DNA of 64,000 bases, from positions 4,633,070 to 4,697,069 of the forward strand of contig NZ_KV917368.1 of assembly GCF_002019605.1 (NCBI RefSeq). Direction: 5' to 3'. Below are positions 17,021 to 26,597 of this stretch, piece by piece. The number at the start of each line of letters is the position of its first letter. Position 1 is the first letter of the stretch. The translations under genes were made by a program, and so were the position numbers. This DNA is from Alkalihalobacterium alkalinitrilicum. Lineage in GTDB: Bacteria; Bacillota; Bacilli; Bacillales; Bacillaceae_F. The notes beneath the pieces were generated by a model. It was not told where the DNA came from and did no database searches. It saw only the letters and a list, made by a program, of their open reading frames with translations.

Positions 17021-17107
17021 TCATTTTAGCGGTAAAAAAGTACAATAGATGCGTTCTGGTACGTTGGTATAACGGTAGCTTTTATGATGTATTTGCTAAA
17101 TATGGGT

Positions 17108-17362
17108 GTAACTGTAACTGAGTTCAGGCTAGATTATTGCCAATAAAAGGGAACAATTGCATCTAAAGCAAAGTTTAGATTAAATTTTTTCCAACAATAG
17201 AAATAAAATGCATCTAAAACAATTTTTAGGTTGAAAAATTACCATAATAAGGTTGCGGTTGCATCTAAAACTCAGTATAGATGATAATTCTCCCAACAAT
17301 AGGAAGTGACTGCACCTAAAACAGAGTTTAGGTTCCATTATTTCCACTATTACGCTATTTGC
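17108..17362. repeat. Tandem array, five 51-bp units (array 2)
   Basis: Units begin at 17108, 17159, 17210, 17261 and 17312, again exactly 51 bp apart, but more diverged than array 1. Each has a hairpin built on CTAAA...TTTAG and a later TTCCaacaataggAA-type motif. Arms vary together: ATCTAAA/TTTAGAT in unit 2 and ACCTAAA/TTTAGGT in unit 5. Aligned from CTAAA, units match those at 1989-2243. No coding sequence is evident, and 17363-17488 holds only AT-rich upstream DNA of ysdA. Confidence 0.8.
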
Positions 17363-17488
17363 TACTATATAAATGAGATTCTAATATTTTTTCAAATAGA
17401 TGTATTTTATTCTTTTATAATCCTTAAGCTAATCCAGTTTTCTATTTTTTTCATTCTACTTCAAAAAATCGGTTAAAAGGTGAGAACC

Positions 17489-17746
17489 ATGTTGTATATT
17501 GTTTCATATTTTATTGTTGTAAGCCTTATCGGATTACTGCTCATGTGGTTGGACAAACGGTGGGCTATTCATAGAAAACAAAGAATTCCAGAACGGACAC
17601 TTTTATTTTTGGCTTTCATTGGTGGGTCGCTTGGAATATATTTCGGTATGATGCAATTTCGTCATAAAACAAAAAAGCCAAAATTTAGGGTAGGTATACC
17701 TGTCATTATACTAGTTCAAGTTGCTTCTATTATTTTCCTAATTTAA
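17489..17746 (+). CDS. ysdA: DUF1294 membrane protein YsdA
   Basis: An 85-residue integral membrane protein of the DUF1294 family. Two or three hydrophobic segments are visible with the family motif MWLDKRWAIHRKQRIPE between the first and second, and GGSLGIYFGMMQFRHKTKK before the last. The function is unknown. The frame opens at GTG 17480, but that codon overlaps the AAAGGTGA ribosome site, so ATG 17489 is preferred. Position after rplT matches B. subtilis. Confidence 0.88.
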   Translation: MLYIVSYFIVVSLIGLLLMWLDKRWAIHRKQRIPERTLLFLAFIGGSLGIYFGMMQFRHKTKKPKFRVGIPVIILVQVASIIFLI

Positions 17747-17828
17747 TAATATTAAAGAATTGAATCCTACCTCGATATATGTTTTCATAGAATAAAATAA
17801 GGTAATTGCCATTGGAAGGGGGAAGACA

Positions 17829-18401
17829 GTGGAACAGTCGTTAGATTCCATTCAGTTTGTTATTGAGGAAAGTGGATGGTTAGCCCCTTTATTTTTTATC
17901 TTACTGCATGTATTAAGGCAAATTTTCTTTATTCCTGTTATTCTTGTTTGTCTATTAGGTGGTTATTTATTTGGTGTATTTTATGGCACGATCTATTCAT
18001 TAGTAGGTTTAATTTTTACGAGTTTAGCATTTTATATCATTGCCAAAAAGTTCCCGAAAGTAACGACAAAGCTTTTCTATTTAAAGAAAAAATACTTTGG
18101 GTCCTATCATAGAATGAGTCTAGTACAGATGATGATTATCCGCTTAATGCCCTTTATTCATTTTCATTTAATTTCTTTATATTTACTTGAAATCTCAAAA
18201 AATGTAAGAGAATATACGAAGTACTCTTTCTATGCTTGTATTCCTCCTGCGTTTGTATTTACCGCATTCGGACATATGATTCATGAGTTACCACTTGTTT
18301 TAAGTTTAACGTTAGTTGGTCTTTTATTTATTGCATTTACATTTATCGGGAAGAAAGAAGTTACGTATAAGTGGAGTGATTTCTTTACCGCAAAATCATA
18401 A
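17829..18401 (+). CDS. TVP38/TMEM64 (VTT-domain) family membrane protein
   Basis: A 190-residue polytopic membrane protein of the VTT (SNARE-associated, DedA-like) family, a group implicated in lipid handling or scrambling. Seen are the F/Y-rich motif LLGGYLFGVFYGTIYSLVG (about 38-56), the basic loop KKFPKVTTKLFYLKKKYFG and the RLMPFIHFHLISLY stretch, and two C-terminal helices. GTG 17829 follows GGAAGGGGGA. In B. subtilis a related ytxB is next to dnaI; here mqnC is found there and this gene lies 10 kb away. Substrate unknown. Confidence 0.85.
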   Translation: MEQSLDSIQFVIEESGWLAPLFFILLHVLRQIFFIPVILVCLLGGYLFGVFYGTIYSLVGLIFTSLAFYIIAKKFPKVTTKLFYLKKKYFGSYHRMSLVQMMIIRLMPFIHFHLISLYLLEISKNVREYTKYSFYACIPPAFVFTAFGHMIHELPLVLSLTLVGLLFIAFTFIGKKEVTYKWSDFFTAKS

Positions 18402-18441
18402 AAGGGAGAATAGTACTATGAGTAACTATTCTCCCTTTTTT
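18401..18441 (+). terminator. Terminator of the VTT-family gene
   Basis: AAAGGGAGAATAGT / AACTATTCTCCCTTT perfect long stem with T-run, between convergent genes. Confidence 0.85.
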
Positions 18442-18465
18442 AGTTTTTCACAGTGTTGGTGTACG

Positions 18466-18849
18466 TTATTGGTTACTAAGAAATTCTTTGACTGGACTTT
18501 TCCATTCAATTTGGGCACTCGGATAATGAATGAGTATTTCTTTTTCGATAACGTTAAAGTCTTCCCGATCTAAGCCTTGCAATAACTCTGGATTTTTTAC
18601 CCGAACTTGTACAGAAATAACTTCAAACGCTTTATCTGTCGTTCCTAAATATTTCTCACCTTCAAATAGGACGCCTTTATACGTAACAAGAACATTTTTC
18701 CGTACATTTTGTTTCTCGTCATGGAAATGAAATTGCTTTTTTTCATGAGCAAGTTCAAATTTCCGCTTCGGGTTCGTAATGTATTTAATCGCACTATATA
18801 TAATTAAAATAAAAGCAATAATGATTAATAAACGAAACAATAAGACCAT
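18466..18849 (-). CDS. ysdB: SigW-pathway protein YsdB
   Basis: A 127-residue protein with one N-terminal membrane helix (residues 3-20, LFRLLIIIAFILIIYSAIKY) and a cytoplasmic domain carrying the family motifs NPKRKFELAHEKKQFHF, KGVLFEGEKYLGTTDKAFEV and IEWKSPVKEFL. B. subtilis YsdB is reported to affect the SigW envelope-stress pathway. The start at 18849 has AAAGGAGG eight bases before it. A SigW-like promoter lies upstream at 18895-18920. It is transcribed against its neighbours. Confidence 0.88.
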   Translation of the reverse strand: MVLLFRLLIIIAFILIIYSAIKYITNPKRKFELAHEKKQFHFHDEKQNVRKNVLVTYKGVLFEGEKYLGTTDKAFEVISVQVRVKNPELLQGLDREDFNVIEKEILIHYPSAQIEWKSPVKEFLSNQ

Positions 18850-18894
18850 TATAATTCCTCCTTTATCGTGGTCTGAAACATCCTTAACCTTACA

Positions 18895-18920
18895 TACGAA
18901 TTAAACGAAAAAAGGTTGCA
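18895..18920 (-). promoter_or_regulatory. Candidate SigW promoter of ysdB
   Basis: On the minus strand: TGCAAC, 16 bases, CGTA. The SigW consensus is TGAAAC-N16-CGTA, so there is one mismatch and exact spacing. It lies about 46 bases before the ysdB start. Confidence 0.55.
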
Positions 18921-19071
18921 CATTTGCTATAATATTTGTATCCATTTTACTTTTGCTTGTGTAACCGCGATCTGTTCACTTTAACATAAAGAAAAATGAG
19001 TTAAGCAGAACGTTAATTTTATCTTATACTACAACTAAAAAGAATGAAAGTGATAAAAGGAGAGGACTACA

Positions 19072-19557
19072 TTGAAAGTAGAAAAACTATTTGATATGCA
19101 ACGGCAATTAAACGACAGAATTATAAGTGAACACCGACTGGAAGGACAAGATCTATTGGCGGAACAAATTCTTGCACTTGAAGTGGAACTAGGGGAATTA
19201 GCTAATGAAACGAGGTGCTTTAAGTATTGGAGTAATAAACCACCAGCAGATCGTCACATTATATTAGAAGAATATGTAGATGGGCTTCATTTTATCCTAT
19301 CATTAGGGATTGTTTTGAAGTTTGAAAATGTAGAAATTCAAACGATACATTTTGAAGGTTCTTTGGTTCAAACTTTTCAGAGAGTTTATGATTTGATTAC
19401 AAAATTACATGAACAAAAAACGTACGAAAGTTTCACGGGTTTATTTGATCTGTATTTATTTCTCGGAAAAAATTTAGGGTTTACACATCAAGAAATTGAG
19501 CAGGCATATTATGATAAAAATGAAGTGAATCATCAACGACAAGATGAAGGATACTAA
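19072..19557 (+). CDS. Dimeric (all-alpha) dUTP diphosphatase
   Basis: Hydrolyses dUTP to dUMP and pyrophosphate, protecting DNA from uracil and supplying thymidylate synthesis. This is the MazG-like dUTPase 2 family, not the trimeric beta type. The magnesium-binding motifs are visible: ExxE in LEVELGELANE (about 41-51) and ExxxD in ILEEYVDGLHF (about 63-73), with the substrate loop CFKYWSNK between them. TTG 19072 follows AAAGGAGAGG. Length 161 residues fits the family. It is oriented with ysdC downstream. Confidence 0.9.
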   Translation: MKVEKLFDMQRQLNDRIISEHRLEGQDLLAEQILALEVELGELANETRCFKYWSNKPPADRHIILEEYVDGLHFILSLGIVLKFENVEIQTIHFEGSLVQTFQRVYDLITKLHEQKTYESFTGLFDLYLFLGKNLGFTHQEIEQAYYDKNEVNHQRQDEGY

Positions 19558-19645
19558 ACAGCATCTCTTCACAGTGATCGTTTGAGTATCGAAACACTTT
19601 TCGTATATACTAGAGTGGAATACATAATAGGGAGGACAATTACAT

Positions 19646-20731
19646 ATGGCAAATTTAGATCCAACGTTACAAATGTTAAAAGAGTTAACAGATGCTAACG
19701 GAATTCCTGGAAATGAAAAAGAGCCTCGCGAAGTTATGAAGCGTTTTATCGAGCCTTATGCAACAGAAGTTTACACAGATAATTTAGGAAGCTTAATTGC
19801 AAAGAAAACAGGGTCACAAGAAGGACCTAAAATTATGGTTGCAGGTCATTTAGATGAAATTGGCTTTATGGTCACGAGTATTGAAGATAAAGGATACCTA
19901 CGTTTCCAAACTGTTGGTGGCTGGTGGGAGCAAGTCATGCTCGCTCAACGTGTCACGATTATGACGAAAAACGGATATGTACCTGGTGTTATTGGTTCGA
20001 AACCACCACATATTTTATCGCCAGAAGTACGTAAAAAGCCAGTAGATAAGAAAGACATGTTTATTGATATTGGTGCAACAAGCAAAGAAGAGGCGATGGA
20101 GTTTGGTGTACGACCAGGAGATGCTGTTGTTCCAGTTTGTGATTTCACTGTTATGAAAAATGAAAAATACTTAATGGCGAAAGCATGGGATAACCGTATT
20201 GGTTGTGCGATCGCAATTGAAGTATTAAAACAATTAAAAGATGTAGAGCATCCGAATACAGTCTATGGTGTAGGAACCGTTCAAGAAGAAGTTGGGTTAC
20301 GTGGTGCGAGAACATCAGCTCACTTGATCCAACCAGATATTGGTTTTGGTGTAGATGTTGGTATTGCAGGTGATACACCTGGTGTTAGCGAAAAAGATGC
20401 ACTTGCTAAAATGGGTGAAGGTCCACAAATTATCATGTACGACGCATCAATGGTTTCTCATAAAGGCTTAAGAGACTTTGTAACTTCAACTGCAGAAGAA
20501 AATAATATTCCATATCAATTTGATTATGTAGCTGGTGGAGGAACAGATTCAGGCGCGATTCACTTAACTGCAAATGGTGTACCATCACTTTCCATTACAA
20601 TCGCAACACGATACATCCACACACACGCTGCCATATTACACCGTGATGACTTCGAGAATGCAGTAAAATTAATTGTAGAAGTGATTAAGAAGTTAGACTC
20701 GGATACAGTGAAAGAAATTACGTTCGATTAA
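19646..20731 (+). CDS. ysdC: M42-family metallopeptidase YsdC
   Basis: A 361-residue dinuclear-zinc aminopeptidase of family M42 (glutamyl/tetrahedral aminopeptidase type). Metal ligands can be placed: His in [10 protein letters not shown] (about 68), Asp in KAWDNRIG (about 182), Glu-Glu in VQEEVGLRG (about 213-214), Asp in [11 protein letters not shown] (about 236) and His in IHTHAAILH (about 322). It acts in the cytoplasm on short peptides; B. subtilis YsdC is of this family. GGGAGG precedes ATG 19646. Confidence 0.92.
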   Translation: MANLDPTLQMLKELTDANGIPGNEKEPREVMKRFIEPYATEVYTDNLGSLIAKKTGSQEGPKIMVAGHLDEIGFMVTSIEDKGYLRFQTVGGWWEQVMLAQRVTIMTKNGYVPGVIGSKPPHILSPEVRKKPVDKKDMFIDIGATSKEEAMEFGVRPGDAVVPVCDFTVMKNEKYLMAKAWDNRIGCAIAIEVLKQLKDVEHPNTVYGVGTVQEEVGLRGARTSAHLIQPDIGFGVDVGIAGDTPGVSEKDALAKMGEGPQIIMYDASMVSHKGLRDFVTSTAEENNIPYQFDYVAGGGTDSGAIHLTANGVPSLSITIATRYIHTHAAILHRDDFENAVKLIVEVIKKLDSDTVKEITFD

Positions 20732-20734
20732 CTG

Positions 20735-20870
20735 CTAATTGACCGTGTTAGAGTGGTGGTCAAACCAGGAACGGACAATGCTTCCGTTATATGACAAATA
20801 CGGGGATTGTATGATAGACAGTGGTGACGCTAATTAGCATACAATCAACGAAAGTTGATCTTTTATAATG
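20735..20870. other. Hairpin-rich intergenic stretch between ysdC and sspI
   Basis: Several inverted repeats in a row: TTGACC/GGTCAA, GGAACGG/CCGTT-type, GATTGTATG/CATACAATC with a 24-base loop, and ATCAAC-gaaa-GTTGAT followed by cttttat, which may end ysdC transcription. No ORF is visible. The meaning is unknown. Confidence 0.4.
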
Positions 20871-20945
20871 GGCTAGTACGGTTTCGGGTTAAAGCAGGAG
20901 AATAATCAAATAAATTTCATAGGAAGTTGATTTTCATACTCGTCT

Positions 20946-20975
20946 TAAAAAAAAATCCGGCGAATTCGCCGGATT
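20946..20975 (-). terminator. Terminator of sspI
   Basis: Perfect palindrome AATCCGGCG-AATT-CGCCGGATT, followed on the minus strand by a run of nine T. The sspI stop codon touches it. Confidence 0.85.
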
Positions 20976-21183
20976 ATCTTTGAAGACCATTTGTAATTTG
21001 AGATACCATCTGTTGCTTCTGATCTTCACTTGCATTTTTCCAATACACTTCGAATAGTACACCGAGTCCAGGTAACATTTTTTCTTCACCACTAGACATC
21101 GCATCAGCTATTGTTGCTTCGACTTGATCTTCGCTACTTCCTTGAACATTCGCTAGTATTGCCCCACGTAAATTAAAGCTCAT
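20974..21183 (-). CDS. sspI: Small acid-soluble spore protein SspI
   Basis: A 69-residue minor spore protein of the SspI family, made in the forespore. It is recognised by [20 protein letters not shown] and the conserved centre [17 protein letters not shown]. It is monocistronic, on the minus strand, between ysdC and ysgA as in B. subtilis. AGGAGTG lies before the start. A SigG promoter is expected, but I could not place it with confidence. Confidence 0.95.
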   Translation of the reverse strand: MSFNLRGAILANVQGSSEDQVEATIADAMSSGEEKMLPGLGVLFEVYWKNASEDQKQQMVSQITNGLQR

Positions 21184-21328
21184 CGCTTAGCACTCCTTCA
21201 TTTGGTGGATATTTATTCTTTCTTTCTTAGTTTGTGAAATTTTTTGAGGTTTATGTATAATTTGGTGGGTATAATTAGAAAAGATTGTCTAAAATTGAAA
21301 GGTAAAGAAAAAGGGTGAGGAGTCTACC

Positions 21329-22084
21329 ATGAATCGAATTGAATCGGTGAAAAACCCGAAAGTGAAACAGTGGAAAAAACTACATACAAAAAAAGGACGA
21401 GACGCAGAAAAGCAATTTATACTTGAAGGAACTCATTTAATAGAAGAAGCACGTACATCGGGGATTGTGCCAGAAGAACTAATTATATCCGAAGAATATG
21501 ATGTGCCAAAAAGTTGGTCGGATTGGCAAGTTCCGATTACTTATGTGACGGACCGCGTGATGGTAGAGCTAAGTGAAACTCGAACTCCACAAGGTGTCAT
21601 CGCTATCTGTCAACAGTTTGAGCATCTTTTAGCTCCTAAAAAAGGAAAATATCTATTTCTCGATGCCGTTCAAGACCCAGGTAATGTTGGCACGATTATC
21701 CGTACTGCCGATGCTGCAGGAATGGATGGGGTCGTGTTAGGTGATGGTTCAGTGGATCTATATAATGGCAAAGTCATTCGTTCAACACAAGGTTCGCTTT
21801 TCCATCTTCCGATAATAAGAGGTAACTTAAATGAGTGGGTTACTAACATGAAAACACTTGAAATCCCAGTTTATGGGACGGCGCTTGAGAATGGACGAGA
21901 TTATAACGAAGTAGAGACAACATCATCTTATGCACTCATTGTTGGTAATGAAGGTGAAGGGGTTTCAAAAGAGCTATTAAAACAAACGGACTTGAACTTG
22001 TATGTTCCCATTTACGGTAAGGCTGAATCATTAAATGTCGCGATTGCAACAGCTATCTTAATATATGGATTGAGAAATCAATAA
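21329..22084 (+). CDS. ysgA: TrmH/SpoU-family RNA methyltransferase YsgA
   Basis: A 251-residue SPOUT-fold enzyme that transfers a methyl group from SAM to RNA ribose. The N-terminal substrate-binding domain starts IESVKNPKVKQWKKL; the three SpoU motifs are present: DPGNVGTIIRTADAAG (about 115-130), VGNEGEGVSKE (about 210-220) and IYGKAESLNVAIATAIL (about 228-245). The target RNA is not shown by the sequence. It precedes the pheST T-box, as in B. subtilis. Confidence 0.92.
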   Translation: MNRIESVKNPKVKQWKKLHTKKGRDAEKQFILEGTHLIEEARTSGIVPEELIISEEYDVPKSWSDWQVPITYVTDRVMVELSETRTPQGVIAICQQFEHLLAPKKGKYLFLDAVQDPGNVGTIIRTADAAGMDGVVLGDGSVDLYNGKVIRSTQGSLFHLPIIRGNLNEWVTNMKTLEIPVYGTALENGRDYNEVETTSSYALIVGNEGEGVSKELLKQTDLNLYVPIYGKAESLNVAIATAILIYGLRNQ

Positions 22085-22162
22085 TTCCACTTGCGCTGTG
22101 TGTTATTTTTTTCTATACTTTAATAAGTTTGATATTACATAACTCGATATTGTTAAAAGCGA

Positions 22163-22417
22163 TGAAGGAGAGTAGTAAGCTGTCCATCACCATTTAGGGA
22201 GGAAATGTCTTAGACTGAAAGCATTTCTATGGTTGATACAGGTGAATTCACTCTTGAGCTAGCACTGGAACATAAGATTATTCATGATTAATCTTATTAA
22301 AGTGTATCGGTGAAAGCCGTTACCTAATGAAGTGAGTGATAGTGGATTCTATTGCTAATAAGGGTGGTACCACGAGCCATCGTCCCTTAATTTGGGGCGA
22401 TGGCTCTATTTTTTTTA
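22163..22417 (+). promoter_or_regulatory. T-box leader (phenylalanine, TTC specifier) of pheST
   Basis: The T-box AAGGGTGGTACCACGAG has the acceptor-binding TGGTACC at 22365-22371 and is followed by the terminator GAGCCATCG.../CGATGGCTC plus T-run (to 22416). The specifier loop contains gtgaaTTCactc, codon TTC at 22247-22249. Confidence 0.92.
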
Positions 22418-22519
22418 CAATACAAAGTTCTTTCAAAGTGTACCATCTTTGTTAGACAATCGTTTTTTCCCAATAATCTAGGTACATTTTAGTTGTATAT
22501 AAAAAGGAGGAAAAATCTA

Positions 22520-23554
22520 ATGAAAGATCGATTAGAAGGTCTGAAAACAGAAGCGCTTGAAAAAGTGGCGCAAGCTGATACGTTAAAAGCATTACAAGAT
22601 ATTCGTGTCGCTTATTTAGGAAAGAAAGGTCCAATTACGGAAGTGTTAAGAGGGATGGGGCAACTATCAGCAGAAGAACGACCACTTATAGGGCAAATGG
22701 CCAATGATGTTCGTGCCGCTATTACTGAAAAATTAGAAGAAAAAGAGTCACATCTAGAAGCACAAGAAGTAGAGCGTAAATTAGCTGAGGAAAGTATCGA
22801 TGTGACACTTCCAGGCAGACCAGTCGCAAAAGGAGCTCGTCATCCATTAACAGCGGTTGTTGAGCATGTCGAAGATGTTTTTATCGGAATGGGCTTTGAG
22901 GTGGCTGAAGGTCCAGAAGTTGAAACAGATTATTATAACTTTGAAGCACTCAACTTACCGAAAGATCACCCAGCACGTGATATGCAGGATTCTTTTTATA
23001 TTACTAATGATTTGTTATTACGTACACATACGTCACCAGTTCAAGCCCGTACGATGGAAGAATATCAAGGACAAGGCCCTGTGAAAATCATTTGTCCAGG
23101 AAAAGTATTCAGACGAGATGATGATGACGCCACTCACTCGCATCAGTTTATGCAAATCGAAGGGCTTTACATAGACGAAAATGTCCGCATGAGTGATTTA
23201 AAGGGTGTTCTTGCTACGTTTGCTAAGAGATATTTTGGTGAAGAACGTACGATTCGTCTTCGTCCAAGTTTCTTCCCGTTTACAGAGCCTTCTGTTGAAG
23301 TGGATGTTTCGTGTGGAATTTGTGGTGGAAAAGGTTGTAGAGTTTGTAAACAAACAGGTTGGATTGAAGTGCTTGGCGCTGGTATGGTACATCCACGCGT
23401 TCTTGAAATGGGTGGATTCGATCCAAAGAAATATAGTGGCTTTGCTTTCGGTATGGGTGTTGAACGTCTCGCAATGTTAAAGTACGGTATTGATGATATT
23501 CGTCATTTTTATACAAATGACTTACGATTCTTAGAACAATTTAAACGAGTGTAA
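22520..23554 (+). CDS. pheS: Phenylalanyl-tRNA synthetase alpha subunit
   Basis: Catalytic subunit of the alpha2-beta2 class II synthetase. The 344-residue protein has an N-terminal coiled coil that contacts tRNA (about 1-85), motif 2 in [14 protein letters not shown] and motif 3 [15 protein letters not shown] near the C-terminus. The open frame extends to 22493, but AAGGAGG sits just before ATG 22520, which gives the family start MKDRLEGLK. It is controlled by the T-box upstream and coupled to pheT 15 bases later. Confidence 0.97.
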   Translation: MKDRLEGLKTEALEKVAQADTLKALQDIRVAYLGKKGPITEVLRGMGQLSAEERPLIGQMANDVRAAITEKLEEKESHLEAQEVERKLAEESIDVTLPGRPVAKGARHPLTAVVEHVEDVFIGMGFEVAEGPEVETDYYNFEALNLPKDHPARDMQDSFYITNDLLLRTHTSPVQARTMEEYQGQGPVKIICPGKVFRRDDDDATHSHQFMQIEGLYIDENVRMSDLKGVLATFAKRYFGEERTIRLRPSFFPFTEPSVEVDVSCGICGGKGCRVCKQTGWIEVLGAGMVHPRVLEMGGFDPKKYSGFAFGMGVERLAMLKYGIDDIRHFYTNDLRFLEQFKRV

Positions 23555-23569
23555 GAGGGAGGAAAGAAT

Positions 23570-25996
23570 ATGTTAGTTTCTTATAAATGGCTTCAAGATT
23601 ATATAGATGTAGCGGATTTAACACCAGCTGAAATTGCAGACAGGTTAACTAAAGGTGGAATTGAAGTCGATATCATTCATTCACTAAAAAAAGGAATGAG
23701 TGGTGTCGTCGTCGGCCATGTTTTGGAATGTACACAGCATCCAAATGCGGATAAATTACGAGTGTGTAAAGTCGATGTTGGTGCAGAAGAACATTTACAA
23801 ATTGTTTGTGGTGCAGCGAATGTCGGCGCAGGGCAAAAAGTAGCGGTTGCAACTGTAGGTGCTGTATTACCAGGAAACTTTAAAATTAAAAAAGCGAAGC
23901 TTCGTGGGGAATTGTCCCAAGGAATGATTTGTTCTCTTCAAGAGTTAGGAATTGAAGGTAAGTTAATTCCTAAAGAGTTTGCAGAAGGCATTTATAATTT
24001 TCCAGAAGAAGTGGAAGCTGGTCAAGATGCGCTTGAAGCATTGAATTTAACAGATGAAGTCTTAGAATTAGATTTAACGCCAAATCGCTCCGATTGCTTA
24101 AGTATGCTTGGAGTAGCCTATGAAATGGCTGCATTATTAGGTCGTGACGTAAAACACCCAACAATTGCGGAAAGTACAAGTAGTGAAAAAGCGGCAGATT
24201 ACGTTTCCGTTCATGTCGAAGCGTCAGAAGAAAATCCGTATTACGGTGCAAAGGTTATTAAAAATGTAAAAATCGGACCATCACCTTTATGGCTTCAAAA
24301 CCGATTAATAGCAGCGGGCATTCGCCCGATTAGTAATGTAGTAGATGTAACGAACTATGTTCTTATTGAATATGGTCAACCGTTACATGCATTCGATTAC
24401 GATCGCTTTGGTTCAAAGGAAGTCCTCGTGCGTCGTGCTCGTGATGGTGAAGAAATTATTACGCTTGATGATGAAACACGAAAGCTCAGCGCAGATCACT
24501 TAGTCATTACAAATGGAACGGACGCAACCGCAATTGCTGGCGTGATGGGGGGCGCATTTTCAGAAGTTCAAGAAGATACAACGACGATCCTTTTAGAAGC
24601 AGCATATTTTAATGGACAAACTGTTCGAAAGGCGTCTCGAGATTTAGGGCTGCGTAGTGAAGCGAGTATGCGTTATGAAAAAGGTGTAGATCCTAAGCGA
24701 GTTCGTGAAGCTGGTGAACGTGCCGCACAATTAATTGCTGAACTAGCAGGTGGAGAAGTGTTAGATGGTTTTGTTGAGGTCGATACTTTAGATATTAAAG
24801 AACGAGAAGTAACTGTATCGACAGAAGGCGTAAACCGTCTTCTAGGTACGGACTTAACAGCAGAAGATATCGCTAAACTCTTTGCCCGTTTACAATTTCC
24901 TTATGTACAAAATGCAGAGGAGTTTGTTGTAACGGCACCAACAAGACGAAACGATATTTCGATTTCAGAAGACTTAGTTGAAGAAGTAGCTAGATTGTAC
25001 GGGTATGATCATATCCCTACAACCTTACCACTGGGGCTAACAACAGCAGGCCATTTAACGGACTATCAAGCAGATCGTAGAAAGGTACGTCACGCACTAG
25101 AAACAGCAGGCCTTTATCAAGCCATTACGTATTCTTTAACAACACCTCGTAAAGCGACAGGCTTAAATAAAGAAAATGAGCATTTAACATCTGTAAAACT
25201 TTCAATGCCAATGAGTGAAGACCGAAGCACGTTAAGAACGAGCCTTATTCCTCACTTGTTAGATGTGGTTAGTTATAACTTAAATCGAAAAGTAAGTAAT
25301 GTGGCGGTCTATGAAGTTGGTTCGATCTTTTTATCAGAAGAAAAAGAAGTCACAAAGCAACCAACAGAAAAAGAAATGGTCGCAGGTGCATTAACAGGAG
25401 TAGCACATAGTCATTTATGGCAAGGTGAAAAGAAAGTTGTGGACTTCTTCGTAGCAAAAGGGGTCGTTGAATCCCTTCTTTCAGAGCTTGGATTAACTAA
25501 GGCGATTACATTTGAACAAGTGAAAAAGCCAGGGTTACATCCAGGACGCACGGCGGCTGTTAAGTTGGAAGGAAACGAAGTAGGATTTATTGGACAAATT
25601 CACCCATCATTACAAAAAGAATTAGATATAAATGAGACGTACGTGTTCCAACTCGACTTAGAACAGTTGTTAAACTATAAACATGAAGACGTAGTATACG
25701 TACCTATTCCAAGGTTCCCGTCTATTTCTCGAGATATCGCTCTTGTTGTTGACGAAACGGTTCATGCGGGTAGTGTGCAACAAGTGATTGAAACCGCTGG
25801 CGGGCAACTACTGAAGAACGTTCAACTATTTGACCTTTATCAAGGTGAACATCTGGAAGCAGGTAAAAAATCATTAGCCTTTTCTTTAACGTATTTCGAC
25901 CCAGAACGAACGCTAACGGACGAAGAAGTTAGTCAAGTTCATCAAAAGGTTCTCGATCAGTTAAAAGTTGAAATTGGAGCAGAGTTACGTTCATAA
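23570..25996 (+). CDS. pheT: Phenylalanyl-tRNA synthetase beta subunit
   Basis: The 808-residue beta subunit carries, in order, a tRNA-binding EMAP/OB domain (about 40-150), the B3/B4 editing domain (about 210-385), the B5 domain, a catalytic-like core and the C-terminal anticodon-binding FDX-ACB domain (about 710-805, [15 protein letters not shown]). GAGGGAGG lies before ATG 23570. A strong terminator follows; rnhC, which follows pheT in B. subtilis, is not here. Confidence 0.97.
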   Translation: MLVSYKWLQDYIDVADLTPAEIADRLTKGGIEVDIIHSLKKGMSGVVVGHVLECTQHPNADKLRVCKVDVGAEEHLQIVCGAANVGAGQKVAVATVGAVLPGNFKIKKAKLRGELSQGMICSLQELGIEGKLIPKEFAEGIYNFPEEVEAGQDALEALNLTDEVLELDLTPNRSDCLSMLGVAYEMAALLGRDVKHPTIAESTSSEKAADYVSVHVEASEENPYYGAKVIKNVKIGPSPLWLQNRLIAAGIRPISNVVDVTNYVLIEYGQPLHAFDYDRFGSKEVLVRRARDGEEIITLDDETRKLSADHLVITNGTDATAIAGVMGGAFSEVQEDTTTILLEAAYFNGQTVRKASRDLGLRSEASMRYEKGVDPKRVREAGERAAQLIAELAGGEVLDGFVEVDTLDIKEREVTVSTEGVNRLLGTDLTAEDIAKLFARLQFPYVQNAEEFVVTAPTRRNDISISEDLVEEVARLYGYDHIPTTLPLGLTTAGHLTDYQADRRKVRHALETAGLYQAITYSLTTPRKATGLNKENEHLTSVKLSMPMSEDRSTLRTSLIPHLLDVVSYNLNRKVSNVAVYEVGSIFLSEEKEVTKQPTEKEMVAGALTGVAHSHLWQGEKKVVDFFVAKGVVESLLSELGLTKAITFEQVKKPGLHPGRTAAVKLEGNEVGFIGQIHPSLQKELDINETYVFQLDLEQLLNYKHEDVVYVPIPRFPSISRDIALVVDETVHAGSVQQVIETAGGQLLKNVQLFDLYQGEHLEAGKKSLAFSLTYFDPERTLTDEEVSQVHQKVLDQLKVEIGAELRS

Positions 25997-26004
25997 ACGT
26001 AAAT

Positions 26005-26047
26005 AAAAGCAGACGGATTCCTTAAGAGGAGTCCGGTCTGCTTTTAT
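26005..26047 (+). terminator. Terminator of pheST
   Basis: AAAAGCAGACGGATTC / GGAGTCCGGTCTGCTTTT long stem followed by ATT. Confidence 0.85.
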
Positions 26048-26318
26048 TAATTCCAAAAAAATGTAAAACTAAGGAGTGTTAATAGTATCCACTATTTGTA
26101 AGGTTATAAAACAAGCAATTCCTTGAATATAGTGTTCTGAACCATTATCCCGCAACTACTAGCAGTAATACCCTCACTGATGGAAGTTTCACTTTATGAC
26201 AAATCGCTTCGTCTTAATATTTTCAACGTTAGCGCTTCATGTTATGATAGAACTTAGGATTTTTAAAACATACATGTTGAAAAATAAGAAGCCATAGATC
26301 GTGATGGGAGGCTTTGGG
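26048..26318. other. Intergenic region without a gene (pheT-zapA)
   Basis: No ORF with a ribosome site is visible. A TATGAT hexamer at 26243-26248 may be the -10 of the zapA promoter. This is where rnhC lies in B. subtilis. Confidence 0.5.
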
Positions 26319-26597
26319 GTGTCAGAAGCAGGTAAAATCGAACGAACTCGAACGACTGTAACAATAAACGGTCAGCAATATACAATAGTAAGTCAAGAAG
26401 GAGCTACTCATGTTAAGGAAGTAGCTAAATATGTTGATCAAAAAATGAAAGAAATCAGAAAGCTTAATCCAATGCTAGATACAACTAGACTATCCGTTTT
26501 GACGGCATTAAATGTCACGGATGAATATGTGAAAATGACGAAAAGAATTAAACAACTAGAGGCAAAATTAAAGGAAGAGGAAGAAACAGATGTTTAG
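26319..26597 (+). CDS. zapA: Cell division protein ZapA
   Basis: A 92-residue FtsZ-binding protein that bundles FtsZ filaments at the division site. The globular head (RTTVTINGQQYTIVSQEG) and the C-terminal coiled coil (MTKRIKQLEAKLKEEEE) are both visible. The frame opens at 26301, but GTG 26319 lies seven bases after GGGAGG and yields MSEAGKIERT. It overlaps the next gene by eight bases, so the two are co-expressed. Confidence 0.9.
   Translation: MSEAGKIERTRTTVTINGQQYTIVSQEGATHVKEVAKYVDQKMKEIRKLNPMLDTTRLSVLTALNVTDEYVKMTKRIKQLEAKLKEEEETDV

Noticed and set aside
18530-18730. Plus-strand ORF opposite ysdB
   Set aside because: Shadow of the well-supported minus-strand ysdB gene.
20732-20940. 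Possible riboswitch before sspI
   Set aside because: sspI is on the opposite strand and this DNA lies behind its terminator, so it cannot be its leader.
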